A stretch of 43,847 nucleotides of DNA, from positions 1 through 43,847 of the forward strand of contig NZ_FZNZ01000029.1 in the NCBI RefSeq assembly GCF_900187995.1, read 5' to 3'. The notes below the pieces were generated by a model, which saw nothing but the letters and a program-made list of their open reading frames with translations, was not told where the DNA came from and ran no database searches. The position numbers were made by a program, and so were the translations under genes. Source of the DNA: Prevotella jejuni (GTDB lineage: Bacteria; Bacteroidota; Bacteroidia; Bacteroidales; Bacteroidaceae). Below, piece by piece: positions 1 through 8,313 of the stretch (positions are counted from its first letter, which is position 1; each line of letters begins with the position of its first letter).

Positions 1-65
1 ATTATGATGTGAAAAATTATAACAGAATAATAAGTTATTAGCCTAATTAGCCCAATTGGACTAAA

Positions 66-81
66 TAGCCTAATTAGGCTA
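66..81. repeat. 16-bp perfect palindrome with upstream half copy
   Basis: TAGCCTAATTAGGCTA reads the same on both strands. A related copy, TTAGCCTAATTAG, sits at 38-50. Short GCCTAATTAG/GCCCAATT repeats of this type appear to be common intergenic filler in Prevotella; no function is known to me. Confidence 0.6.
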
Positions 82-327
82 ATAGGAATAAATTGTTTGT
101 AGACGACAGATAGACATCACACCTAATTATATTTATCATATAGTTTACCCCCCTCCCTTATAAAATAATCTTATTGGAGGTAAGCTTACCATGTATGTGG
201 ATTAATCTCATTCTATTAACAATCTACACATTTAACGGAAGAACCGAATAAAAGCTACTTCACATGAGTAATCTTTGTACCTCTTTTGGTGTACATACGG
301 TAAGGTGATTTTTTGAAAACCAATTTT

Positions 328-414
328 CCTGTCATTTCTGTCATCTGTCTCCGTTGCTTAACTTATTGATTAACAGTGTGGATACACGAAATGTTAAAAG
401 TGACAGCAAACTAA
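328..414 (-). repeat. TGACAG-type interspersed element, copy 1
   Basis: Read on the minus strand, positions 388-414 give GCTGTCACTTTTAACATTTC within a longer shared stretch, followed about 40 bases later by several TGACAG/GACAG words at 328-348. The same arrangement recurs on the plus strand at 35511-35612. The TGACAG words are complementary to the CTGTCA at the other end, so the unit can fold back on itself. It carries no reading frame. Confidence 0.5.
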
Positions 415-611
415 AATAAAACTTATTCTTGTATTTTAGTGTGATAATCCATCTCTAATTTTAGTAGACTTTATGTCTGCATTGCTCGAAAGAAGGCGTG
501 ATAGATTTTGGATGTAATAGAGGAGAGTAACTTTGAAACAGTATCTCTTGATACTTTGTTTGCTTCCTATCTATCAACTGATAAGTGCCTATGCTATTTT
601 GAAAGATAAAG

Positions 612-654
612 AAAGCCACCTCTGAGTGGTTCGTTCCCATAAAGAGGCAGCTTT
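612..654 (-). terminator. rho-independent terminator of the M6 protease operon
   Basis: On the minus strand a 12-base arm (643-654) pairs with 612-623 throughout if two G-U pairs are allowed, with a 19-base loop. A T-rich tail (CTTTATCTTTC) follows. It lies 22 bases beyond the protease stop codon. Confidence 0.75.
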
Positions 655-675
655 ATGTATGTTCTGAAGTTAGTA

Positions 676-2496
676 TTATTTTACAAACTTCTTGTTGTTC
701 TGAATGTAGATGCCATGCGGTAGGATAGAGGCGTCAGTACCTACATATCTGCCGTCAAGGGTATAGATGCGGTTGTCAGAAGTGCTTCTTTCGAAGATTG
801 AAAGTGGCTGAATGCCAGTAGGAACAAGGCCATTTTTAAACTCAAAGTTTACATAGTTATTGTTTGAATCACCTCCATCATTCTCTTTAATACTCACGAT
901 AGATTTCTCTAATATTGAACCATCAAACATCTTAAAGCCACTTATATAATCTATTCTATTGTAAGGGTAAAGGTCGCCATTATGTTGATTAACATATTCT
1001 AAATATGAGGTAGCATTCTTAGCAGCTAATATTTTACCGTCTGCAGGGATAGGGATGACTCGTGGTTTACCCTTTACATTATTAGGGAAATCGAAGACAT
1101 TTACTTTGTTAAACGGATATGATACGCGATAGGCGAGTAAGCCCTTGGCATAATTATCCTTTGTCCAACCTTGATACCATGGTCCTTTCTGTATACTTTG
1201 CAATACGATATACTCATTAGAGTTATTAGGATTTACAATCTTGTATGCCTTTCCACCATTGTCGATGCTTTTTAGTTTCTCGATTGAGCTATCATTTTTA
1301 AGTTCATCAATTTTCATCCAACCCATAACTTCACGTTCCCATGCAAGATAAGATGCTGGTACACGTCCATTACGTACTTCTGTTCCACCATCCATGATGT
1401 CCCAAAATTCCATACCTTGGTTATCTTGGTTTTCTGCAGGAGTTCTGTATGCATAAATATCAGGGAGTCCGAGTGTATGAGAAAACTCATGACAGAATAA
1501 GCCTATACCATTAATCTTCTCCTTGCCTTTTGTCTTGTTTTCATCACCAGCAAGTTCATTGCTCACACCATAGCGATGAATGCTTTTTCCATCATACGTA
1601 TTGGAGATATTAACAATACTAGATTTTGGCCATATATCAGTCTCTTTATTTCCACTATAATTGGCAGAATAACCTGCATAAATAACATAAACCAAATCAA
1701 CCATTCCGTCATTGTTTGCATCATAATCCGCAAAGTTGACTGAATCATCAACAGCTTCACATACATCAGGAAGCAATAAGTCCATTCTATCATGTATCCC
1801 TTCGCCATATACGGCCTGTGGCTTAGGTAATTTGACAGGTCCTATAACATCAAAGACAGGTGTAAACTGTCCATAACTACAATCCTTGAAATAGCCACGA
1901 ACACCCTTGTTGTTTAGATTCTGACCATAACGAGTATCTGAGAAATGGCCTTCATTCGTCAAATAGTTTGTGAATATTTTCTTTGTATCCTGGATAGTAA
2001 ATGGTACGTCTTGGAACTCTGCAAGGATAACAAGGGCCTTTGGACTACCTGTGTGAGGGAAATAAGGAACACCACCGTAGCCAGAATCTACGATTGGACC
2101 TCGTGTAAGAGGAGAGTTGTCGTAAGCGTTTTCAGATTCTTCTGCAATCTTATTAACGTAAGCAAAGAACTTCTCCTTATCTTGTTTAGCAATCAAGTTA
2201 CGCTCAGCTTGTGAGCGAGTCAATGCTTCATGTGCAAGTTGTTTTGTAGCAATAAGGTTGCCACTCTTCTCTACTTTACCGATATAGTAGTTATTGTCTG
2301 CACCTTGTACAAGTAGTACACCATCAAGGGTTGTGTACCAGTTGATATGTTCGTCACCACGCAAGATGACTGTAATAACAGAACCATCAGCCTGTCTTAC
2401 TTGTACAGGGATTGAAACTGCTTTTGCTGCCCAAGTGGTAAGGGAACAAAGCATAAGACATACGAAAATAGTCAGATGTTTGAATGTTCTAATCAT
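676..2496 (-). CDS. secreted M6 family zinc metalloprotease
   Basis: This 606-residue protein is a secreted metalloprotease of the M6 (immune inhibitor A-like) family. A signal peptide covers residues 1 to about 23, ending TTWA. The zinc motif HEFSH is at residues 336-340 and is followed by TLGLPD, the extended motif of this family, with Asp346 as likely third ligand. A propeptide-like region precedes it at about residues 27-130. The last 30 residues (IYTLDGRYVG then LPHGIYIQNNKKF) resemble the short C-terminal tails of Bacteroidetes surface proteins, perhaps a reduced type IX sorting domain; that point is inference. It starts 14 bases after the stop of the flavodoxin-like gene, so the two probably share the promoter at 3349. 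The substrate is unknown; host proteins are plausible. Confidence 0.88.
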   Translation of the reverse strand: MIRTFKHLTIFVCLMLCSLTTWAAKAVSIPVQVRQADGSVITVILRGDEHINWYTTLDGVLLVQGADNNYYIGKVEKSGNLIATKQLAHEALTRSQAERNLIAKQDKEKFFAYVNKIAEESENAYDNSPLTRGPIVDSGYGGVPYFPHTGSPKALVILAEFQDVPFTIQDTKKIFTNYLTNEGHFSDTRYGQNLNNKGVRGYFKDCSYGQFTPVFDVIGPVKLPKPQAVYGEGIHDRMDLLLPDVCEAVDDSVNFADYDANNDGMVDLVYVIYAGYSANYSGNKETDIWPKSSIVNISNTYDGKSIHRYGVSNELAGDENKTKGKEKINGIGLFCHEFSHTLGLPDIYAYRTPAENQDNQGMEFWDIMDGGTEVRNGRVPASYLAWEREVMGWMKIDELKNDSSIEKLKSIDNGGKAYKIVNPNNSNEYIVLQSIQKGPWYQGWTKDNYAKGLLAYRVSYPFNKVNVFDFPNNVKGKPRVIPIPADGKILAAKNATSYLEYVNQHNGDLYPYNRIDYISGFKMFDGSILEKSIVSIKENDGGDSNNNYVNFEFKNGLVPTGIQPLSIFERSTSDNRIYTLDGRYVGTDASILPHGIYIQNNKKFVK

Positions 2497-2510
2497 ATCT
2501 TTGTTTAACT

Positions 2511-3344
2511 CTATTTACTTAGCTTATTATAGAAATATTGTCCCTTCTTCTGTGTACGTTTACCAAAGTCAATAGCATGGTGTGGACAATGATGATAACA
2601 TGAGAAGCAAGTCAAGCATTTCCCATTATGTAGCCATTCAGGTTCATAACCTAAGCCCCCTTTGATGTCACTAACAGGACAGACATTAGCACAGATACCA
2701 CACTTTACACATCGACGACTGTCTACATGAAAGGGTTTGTCTGTGATGAGGAAACGTTCAAAGAACCCTCCTACAGGTCCGGAGAAGAAGGATGGAATAG
2801 GACCTCGCTTTAGTTGTTCCCAACCCCATATCTGTTTATTTCCCAAAGGGTAACGTTGTTTGATTATCTTAGAGAACTCTTTTAACTGCTTTGATGCAAG
2901 TTCCTTCTTTTCTAATTCCTTCTCTTTCTTATCAACATCCATACCCGGTAAGCCAACGTATGACTCTGGCATAATCAAAGAACACACAGCTTCCAGTGAA
3001 AGTGAGTCACCCACAGTTGTACTCTTTAGTTGTTGCAGAAAGCGTTCCATAGCTTTGCCGATAGAATCCCCAGCTGTAACCAAGCAAAAACAATAATGTT
3101 TAACGAGCGGAGTATCTCCTGCTTCAGTCTTTATTGTTAATTTAGTTATAAATTCTTTTACTATACTTGGAACTCTCCAACCATGTATAGGAAAGATGAA
3201 ACCTACTTGTTCACCTTTTTCCAAAGTAAAAGAGCAATCTTTGTTGATTACCTCTGGGATTGAAACAAGTTTATCATCAGTTTCTGATGCTAATGTCTTT
3301 GCAGCCCATTTGCTGTTACCTGTACCAGAAAAGTAGAATATCAT
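2511..3344 (-). CDS. EFR1-type flavodoxin/4Fe-4S ferredoxin protein
   Basis: This 277-residue protein combines an N-terminal flavodoxin-like domain (FMN loop SGTGNSK at residues 6-12) with a C-terminal pair of 4Fe-4S clusters (CVKCGICANVCP and CLTCFSCYHHCP). The order matches the EFR1 family of presumed electron carriers in anaerobes; the partner is unknown. A longer frame reaches 3440, but I start at the ATG at 3344: the FMN loop needs only five residues before it, and a promoter box (TACCTTTG, 3356-3349) ends four bases upstream, so the extra 32 codons would not be transcribed. The mRNA would be leaderless. It leads a two-gene unit with the M6 protease. Confidence 0.85.
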   Translation of the reverse strand: MIFYFSGTGNSKWAAKTLASETDDKLVSIPEVINKDCSFTLEKGEQVGFIFPIHGWRVPSIVKEFITKLTIKTEAGDTPLVKHYCFCLVTAGDSIGKAMERFLQQLKSTTVGDSLSLEAVCSLIMPESYVGLPGMDVDKKEKELEKKELASKQLKEFSKIIKQRYPLGNKQIWGWEQLKRGPIPSFFSGPVGGFFERFLITDKPFHVDSRRCVKCGICANVCPVSDIKGGLGYEPEWLHNGKCLTCFSCYHHCPHHAIDFGKRTQKKGQYFYNKLSK

Positions 3345-3348
3345 GTGG

Positions 3349-3356
3349 CAAAGGTA
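3349..3356 (-). promoter_or_regulatory. Bacteroidetes -7 box for the EFR1 gene
   Basis: On the minus strand TACCTTTG fits the consensus TAnnTTTG and ends four bases before the ATG. This fixes the start codon of the downstream gene and implies a leaderless message. Confidence 0.65.
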
Positions 3357-3420
3357 CTGATATTTTGTAAATCTTGCAAGATAAGGACGTGTAATGTTGG
3401 TGTTTATCAGAACTTTTTCA

Positions 3421-3428
3421 TACATTTG
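3421..3428 (+). promoter_or_regulatory. Bacteroidetes -7 box for comEC
   Basis: TACATTTG fits TAnnTTTG. It lies 51 bases before the chosen ATG of the ComEC-like gene and about 65 bases from the divergent EFR1 promoter. Confidence 0.55.
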
Positions 3429-3479
3429 CAGGTAATACATGAAAGGCTTAATGCTGTGAAGAAGAAAATAGATCTATTG

Positions 3480-5000
3480 ATGTATCCTTCGGTAAAATTA
3501 CTCATGCCTTTGGCCTTGGGGATTGCTGTTGGAGATACGTTAGAAGAATATATTACACCTGTAGTGTGGTGGGTAATGATGGTTTGTATGATTATCATTA
3601 CTTATTTCACATGGAAGATGAAATATATTCAAAGCCTGCTATTGCTTTCAACTGTCTTTCTAATAGGTGGAACACTTGTTTCTATGAAGCGGCAATCATC
3701 AGAGATACGGTTACCTGATACGCCGATAACCTTTAAGGCGGTTCTATTGAGTAATCCCATTGTTCATGGGAAGGTGGTGCAAGTAGACTTAATGGCTATG
3801 ACAAAAGATAGACCTATCATGGTTAGAGCCTCTATCCTTCGTGACACGATAACTAATCGCTATAGAACATTACAGATAGGAGATGGGATAGAGGCTACAG
3901 CTTACCTTGAAAAACCAATGAATTTCTCAGATGCAACGTTTGATTATGCCCGATGGTTAAAACGACATGGATATTTAGCAGAAACGTTTATATTGTATAA
4001 TCAATGGCAGAGAGCGAAAGTTAGTCTTCGTCAAATGAGTTTTCTTCAGCGTACATCTTTAGCTGCTGGAATCTACAGACTAAGACTTATGAGACTTTTA
4101 GAGCGCAATTTCGATCGCACTCATTTAGCTATTGTATCAGCAATGACGCTTGGAGATAAATCGTTGATAGATAAGGATGTTAAAGAGGATTATTCATTAA
4201 CAGGTGCAAGCCACGTCCTGGCATTGTCTGGTTTACATCTGACAATACTATACGGATTGCTGGTTTTCTTACTGGGTAAGTGTGAACGATTGTTTCCTCG
4301 ATTATTTAGGAGGGCGGTATGTGAAATTCTTATCCTATTAATCCTTTGGGGTTATGTTATATTAGTTGGGATGTCTTCGTCCGTAATTCGTTCTGCTGTC
4401 ATGTTAACGATATACTCTTTTGTAACGCTATTGAATAGAGCACGTTTGTCAGTTAACACCTTGGCATTGACCGCAATCATATTGCTTATCATCAATCCTT
4501 ATCAACTTTTCGATATAAGTTTTCAGTTGTCATTTATTTCTGTATGGTCCATTCTACTGTTTTATCCACTTATATACGAGCTAATCCCTTTAGGGAAAGG
4601 AAAGCTACTGTCACCTGTCAGGTGGGTGTGGGGGATGATTGCTGTGTCATGCGCAGCCCAATTAGGTACAGCTCCTTTAATTGCATATTATTTTGGAAGA
4701 GTGTCTACAGTTTTCGCAATTAGTAGTCTTGTTGCAGTTCCATGTACGATGGTTATCATCCCTGCAACATTCTGTCTGTTAATACTTACCCCTTTGCCAT
4801 TTATCGCATATTATGTAAGCAAGTTTATTAGTATTATAACAGAGTATATGAATACCTCTCTTCATTGGCTTGCAAGCCTCCCTTACACCAGTATTGAGAA
4901 TATCCATATAACCATCTTACAGCTTTTTATCTATTATTTCATGCTAATGGCAATATGGATTATGTGGAGTTTCTTGGCAGGAAAGATTGAGTTTAAGTAA
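3480..5000 (+). CDS. comEC: ComEC/Rec2 family competence membrane protein
   Basis: Inner-membrane protein of the ComEC/Rec2 family, which passes single-stranded DNA into the cytoplasm during natural transformation. About 506 residues: a soluble OB-like DUF4131 region near the N-terminus, then many membrane helices containing the family hallmark GASHVLALSGLHLTILYG. The C-terminal metallo-beta-lactamase nuclease domain of long ComEC proteins is absent. The open frame extends upstream to 3345, but the promoter at 3421 makes that start unlikely; I use the ATG at 3480 (MYPSVKLLM), and a GTG at 3456 is possible. It ends 24 bases before truA. Whether this strain is competent cannot be judged from the window. 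Confidence 0.82.
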   Translation: MYPSVKLLMPLALGIAVGDTLEEYITPVVWWVMMVCMIIITYFTWKMKYIQSLLLLSTVFLIGGTLVSMKRQSSEIRLPDTPITFKAVLLSNPIVHGKVVQVDLMAMTKDRPIMVRASILRDTITNRYRTLQIGDGIEATAYLEKPMNFSDATFDYARWLKRHGYLAETFILYNQWQRAKVSLRQMSFLQRTSLAAGIYRLRLMRLLERNFDRTHLAIVSAMTLGDKSLIDKDVKEDYSLTGASHVLALSGLHLTILYGLLVFLLGKCERLFPRLFRRAVCEILILLILWGYVILVGMSSSVIRSAVMLTIYSFVTLLNRARLSVNTLALTAIILLIINPYQLFDISFQLSFISVWSILLFYPLIYELIPLGKGKLLSPVRWVWGMIAVSCAAQLGTAPLIAYYFGRVSTVFAISSLVAVPCTMVIIPATFCLLILTPLPFIAYYVSKFISIITEYMNTSLHWLASLPYTSIENIHITILQLFIYYFMLMAIWIMWSFLAGKIEFK

Positions 5001-5007
5001 TTATTTG

Positions 5008-5015
5008 TATCTTTG
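5008..5015 (+). promoter_or_regulatory. Bacteroidetes -7 box for truA
   Basis: TATCTTTG matches TAnnTTTG, lies just after the comEC stop and ends nine bases before the truA ATG at 5025. It supports this ATG over an in-frame TTG at 5013, which lies inside the box. Confidence 0.65.
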
Positions 5016-5024
5016 CAAATAGTT

Positions 5025-5786
5025 ATGCAACGATATTTTATCACCCTTTCCTACGATGGTACAGCCTATCATGGCTGGCAAATACAACCCAATGGAGTGT
5101 CAGTACAAGAAGTATTGGAGAAAGCTTTGTCTACAATACTTCGAAATGTGATATCTATAACAGGGGCAGGTCGTACAGACGCAGGCGTACATGGAAGAAT
5201 GATGGTCGCCCACTTTGACACAGAGCAGGCTTTTGACTGTGGACAGCTTGTCTATAAAGTGAATCGACTCTTGCCACGTGATATATCCGTAAGTAAGATA
5301 GAAGCTGCCGATGAAGACCTTCATGCTCGTTTCTCTGCGACGTCACGTACCTATCATTACTATGTCCATACAGGGAAACAACCATTCTCGCGTCAGTATT
5401 CTTGTGAGCTGCGTTATCCTTTAAACTTTGATAAGATGAACGAAGCTGCAGCCTATCTGATAGGCGAGAAAGACTTTAAGTGTTTCTGTAAAGCAGGGGC
5501 TGACGTAAAGACAACAATTTGTCGGCTGACAGAAGCACGGTGGTATCCTGTTAATAACGAGTTTGCATTGACAACAGGTGATAATGTTACAAATTGGTGT
5601 TTTGTAATAACAGCTAACCGATTCTTACGTAATATGGTGCGTGCAGTGGTGGGTACGTTGGTTGATGTAGGAAGAGGTCGTTTGTCATTAGACGATTTCA
5701 AGAAGATTGTTGATGAGGGAACAAGAAACGATGCAGGCGAAAGTATGCCAGGTAATGCCCTCTTCCTTTGGGATATAAAGTATTAG
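5025..5786 (+). CDS. truA: tRNA pseudouridine(38-40) synthase TruA
   Basis: TruA converts uridines 38, 39 and 40 in the tRNA anticodon arm to pseudouridine. The 253-residue protein has the usual family length. The catalytic aspartate is Asp52 in GAGRTDAGVHG, and the N-terminal LSYDGTAYHGWQ is also typical. The ATG at 5025 is chosen because the promoter box ends nine bases upstream. The next gene begins ten bases after its stop, so truA and the DMT transporter probably share a transcript. Confidence 0.95.
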   Translation: MQRYFITLSYDGTAYHGWQIQPNGVSVQEVLEKALSTILRNVISITGAGRTDAGVHGRMMVAHFDTEQAFDCGQLVYKVNRLLPRDISVSKIEAADEDLHARFSATSRTYHYYVHTGKQPFSRQYSCELRYPLNFDKMNEAAAYLIGEKDFKCFCKAGADVKTTICRLTEARWYPVNNEFALTTGDNVTNWCFVITANRFLRNMVRAVVGTLVDVGRGRLSLDDFKKIVDEGTRNDAGESMPGNALFLWDIKY

Positions 5787-5796
5787 TATTATATTT

Positions 5797-6723
5797 ATGT
5801 GGATTCTCTTAGCGTTTGTATCTGCTACTTTGTTGGGGTTATATGACACGTCGAAGAAGTATTCTCTTCGTGGAAATGATGTCATACCCGTACTATTCCT
5901 CAACACACTCTTTTGTTCGGCGATTTTCTTACCATTGATATTATTATCTCAATATACCCACATTCTCGATTCGAGTATCCTTCATGTTGGCGCTGGTGGT
6001 TGGGAGATGCACCGATGGATAATACTGAAGAGCGTGATAGTACTCCTTTCTTGGGTCTTTGGTTACTTTGCTATTGCTCAATTACCTTTGACGATAGTCG
6101 GTCCTATCAATGCCACTCGCCCAGTGATGACACTTGTTGGTGCGATGCTTGTCTTTGGTGAACGGCTGAATGGATGGCAGTGGGTAGGTGTCTGTCTTGC
6201 TATCGTCTCACTCTTCTTATTGGCAAGAAGTGGTAAGAAGGAAGGCATTGATTTTAAGCATAACAAATGGATATTCTTTCTTGTCTTAGCGGCATTGATG
6301 GGTACATGTAGTGGATTGTTAGACAAATACCTTATGGCCAGTCCTGAGGAAGGAGGCGTCGGACTTGATCGTATGATGGCGCAAAGCTGGTATAATATCT
6401 ATCAGTGTGTAATGATGGGACTGGTGCTGTTGATTTACCTTATTAATAATCGTAAGAAGAGAGCGCAGCGTGTACATTTCTCTTGGAGATGGTCTATTCT
6501 GCTTATTTCTATCTTCTTGTCAATGGCAGACTTCGCCTATTTCTATGCACTATCACTGCCAAGAGCAATGATATCTATAGTGTCGATGGTTCGTCGAGGT
6601 TCTGTACTCGTCTCATTCGTGTGTGGAGCTGTATTGTTCAGAGAGAGAAATCTAAAGGCAAAAGCCATTGACATGTGTTTTGTTCTCCTTGGTATGATAT
6701 TCCTTTGGATAGGTTCACGATAA
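5797..6723 (+). CDS. DMT/EamA-type inner-membrane transporter
   Basis: Hydrophobic 308-residue protein with about ten predicted membrane segments in two halves, the layout of the drug/metabolite transporter superfamily (EamA). The first half contains the conserved stretch TIVGPINATRPVMTLVGAML, ending in a glutamate-containing loop (FGERLNGWQ) typical of the repeat; the second half has a matching FRERNL. These proteins usually export amino acids, nucleotide sugars or similar metabolites, but the substrate cannot be read from sequence. It is ten bases downstream of truA. No terminator is clear after the stop. Confidence 0.8.
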   Translation: MWILLAFVSATLLGLYDTSKKYSLRGNDVIPVLFLNTLFCSAIFLPLILLSQYTHILDSSILHVGAGGWEMHRWIILKSVIVLLSWVFGYFAIAQLPLTIVGPINATRPVMTLVGAMLVFGERLNGWQWVGVCLAIVSLFLLARSGKKEGIDFKHNKWIFFLVLAALMGTCSGLLDKYLMASPEEGGVGLDRMMAQSWYNIYQCVMMGLVLLIYLINNRKKRAQRVHFSWRWSILLISIFLSMADFAYFYALSLPRAMISIVSMVRRGSVLVSFVCGAVLFRERNLKAKAIDMCFVLLGMIFLWIGSR

Positions 6724-6784
6724 ATGATTGGTGTAGGCTTATAAGATAAAGAGTAAAAGTCTTTGATTATTGATAATTATTTGC

Positions 6785-6897
6785 TATATTTGCAACGATA
6801 TTGATAGACGCACCTTCAGCGTTTTAATATGAATAGGACTGCGCATTAACTCTCCGAGGAGTCTTTATCGTGGGACGCTTAAAAGACAATATTTACT
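6785..6897 (+). promoter_or_regulatory. dapA promoter and 100-base leader
   Basis: A -7 box TATATTTG at 6785-6792 is followed by about 100 untranslated bases before dapA, unusually long for this window. The leader contains a small hairpin (ACTCTCCGAGGAGT, about 6850-6863) and a six-codon frame encoding MNRTAH at 6829. It does not resemble a lysine riboswitch: it is too short and lacks that fold. A regulatory leader is possible but unproven. Confidence 0.45.
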
Positions 6898-7782
6898 ATG
6901 CAGAATATATTTCATGGTTTAGGTATAGCTTTGATAACTCCTTTCAAGGAAGATTACAGCATTGATTATGAGGCACTTGAAAATCTGGTTAATTATCATT
7001 TAGATAATGGTGCCGATTTCTTCTGTATTCTTGCTACTACGGGTGAAGCTCCTTGCTTGACGCTTGAAGAAAAGAACGAACTGACTGCTGTTATCAAGCG
7101 GGTCGTTAATGGGCGTGTTCCAATCCTTAAATATTGCGGTGGGAACAATACTGCAGCTGTCGTAGAAGAGATTAAGACGACTGACTGGAGCGGTATTGAT
7201 GGTATCTTAAGTATCTGTCCTTATTATAATAAGCCAAGTCAGGAAGGTCTGTATCAGCATTTTAAGGCTATCGCAAACGTTAGTCCGCTTCCTATTGTCT
7301 TGTATAATGTACCAGGGCGAGTAGGGGTTAATATGACAGCAGAAACAACTGTTCGTATTGCATCTGAGTTCCCTAATATTGTAGCTATAAAGGAGGCTTC
7401 AGGCAATCTGGAGCAGGTTGATGAGATTATCAAGAATAAACCAAAGCATTTTGAGGTAATTAGTGGTGACGATGCATTGACCTTCCCAATGATTGCGAGT
7501 GGTGCAGTAGGAGTGATATCAGTCATAGGTAATGCGCTTCCAAAGGAGTTCTCTCGTATGATTCGCTTAGAGTTCAGAGGCGAGTATGAGCCAGCACGTA
7601 AAATACATCACCAATTCACCGAACTTTATAAGCTTCTCTTTGTTGATGGCAATCCTGCAGGTTGTAAGGCTCTCTTAAACGATATGGGTATGATAGAGAA
7701 TGTCTTGCGTCTTCCTTTGGTTCCAACACGTATTGAGACAAAGCAGAAGATGAATGAAATTCTTAAAGGTATGAGAATCTAA
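6898..7782 (+). CDS. dapA: 4-hydroxy-tetrahydrodipicolinate synthase
   Basis: DapA condenses pyruvate with aspartate semialdehyde, the first committed step toward diaminopimelate and lysine. The 294-residue TIM-barrel protein has the Schiff-base lysine at Lys165 (VAIKEASGNL) and the catalytic tyrosine at Tyr136 (LYNVPGR). The early loop reads ATTGEAPCL, close to the family TTGE(S/A). It stands alone behind a long leader and ahead of a clear terminator, so it is probably monocistronic. Confidence 0.95.
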   Translation: MQNIFHGLGIALITPFKEDYSIDYEALENLVNYHLDNGADFFCILATTGEAPCLTLEEKNELTAVIKRVVNGRVPILKYCGGNNTAAVVEEIKTTDWSGIDGILSICPYYNKPSQEGLYQHFKAIANVSPLPIVLYNVPGRVGVNMTAETTVRIASEFPNIVAIKEASGNLEQVDEIIKNKPKHFEVISGDDALTFPMIASGAVGVISVIGNALPKEFSRMIRLEFRGEYEPARKIHHQFTELYKLLFVDGNPAGCKALLNDMGMIENVLRLPLVPTRIETKQKMNEILKGMRI

Positions 7783-7816
7783 GGTTGGTAAGTATAAAAT
7801 TAATAGTATAAGTAGA

Positions 7817-7841
7817 GGGCAGGTGACTGCCCTTTTATTTT
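7817..7841 (+). terminator. rho-independent terminator of dapA
   Basis: Stem GGGCAG/CTGCCC (7817-7822 with 7827-7832), four-base loop, then TTTTATTTT. It begins 35 bases after the dapA stop. Confidence 0.85.
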
Positions 7842-7855
7842 GACAATACAACTAA

Positions 7856-8128
7856 AGAGCATGATAGGAAACCTACCATGCTCTTTTCTATTTCTTGTAT
7901 GAAATCTCTGTTTTATGCTTGACTTTTGGTTCATGCCTCACGGCAATCCCCAATCATCTTGCATCAGTGTTACCCTTAATCAATCTTTCTATTTACCTAA
8001 ACTAAAAACCTATTTGTATCCTCTGAACAATCTCTTTTGTTCTACCTTAAAACTAAATAACTAAAAACCTAAATCTATTACTACTAACCTAAACAATCTA
8101 TTATTTGTCTTTTGACGATGCAAAGGTA
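7856..8128 (-). ncRNA. candidate small RNA, about 260 bases
   Basis: The minus strand carries a full Bacteroidetes promoter, TTTG (8152-8149), 20 bases, TACCTTTG (8128-8121). About 230 bases later a hairpin follows (7884-7856: AGAGCATG with one mismatch, then TAGG, three-base loop). Between them there is no credible gene; the only frames are 8 codons long, plus a 44-codon frame that runs through the hairpin. The first half is T-rich with repeated AGGTTTTTAG words. A similar unit lies at 24003-24364. It may be a regulatory RNA or the transcript of a lost gene. Confidence 0.45.
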
Positions 8129-8217
8129 CGCATTGTTTGCGCACACACCAAATAATTTACGCATAATTTGTACCTTATTTGGCGTTTCTTGATTTGTATC
8201 AATTACAAGGAAGGGTG

Positions 8218-8255
8218 GGTGATGGGTGTTAGGAAGATAGGTGATGGGTGTTAGG
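8218..8255. repeat. short G-rich direct repeat
   Basis: GGTGATGGGTGTTAGG occurs at 8218-8233 and again at 8240-8255, 22 bases apart, followed by a related GTGTTGGGGTGATG. It sits just before the 44-bp repeat array. Function unknown. Confidence 0.6.
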
Positions 8256-8313
8256 TGTTGGGGTGATGATAAACGGCTCTATTATTCCAAAGGCAAAATA
8301 AGGGAGTTGCAGG

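Larger units (their letters stand above)
1..611. other. gene-free stretch with palindromic AT-rich repeats
   Basis: I find no convincing reading frame here. Positions 38-81 hold two copies of the motif AGCCTAATTAG, the second lying inside a perfect 16-base palindrome TAGCCTAATTAGGCTA at 66-81. Positions 328-414 hold one copy of a TGACAG-type inverted element, described separately. The rest is plain AT-rich sequence downstream of the minus-strand protease gene. Confidence 0.6.

Noticed and set aside
3345..3479. Upstream start for the ComEC-like protein
   Set aside because: It precedes the promoter at 3421 and overlaps the divergent EFR1 promoter; the added residues are not membrane-like.
6797..6897. 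Lysine riboswitch upstream of dapA
   Set aside because: Leader is too short and lacks the five-helix arrangement and conserved core of that class.
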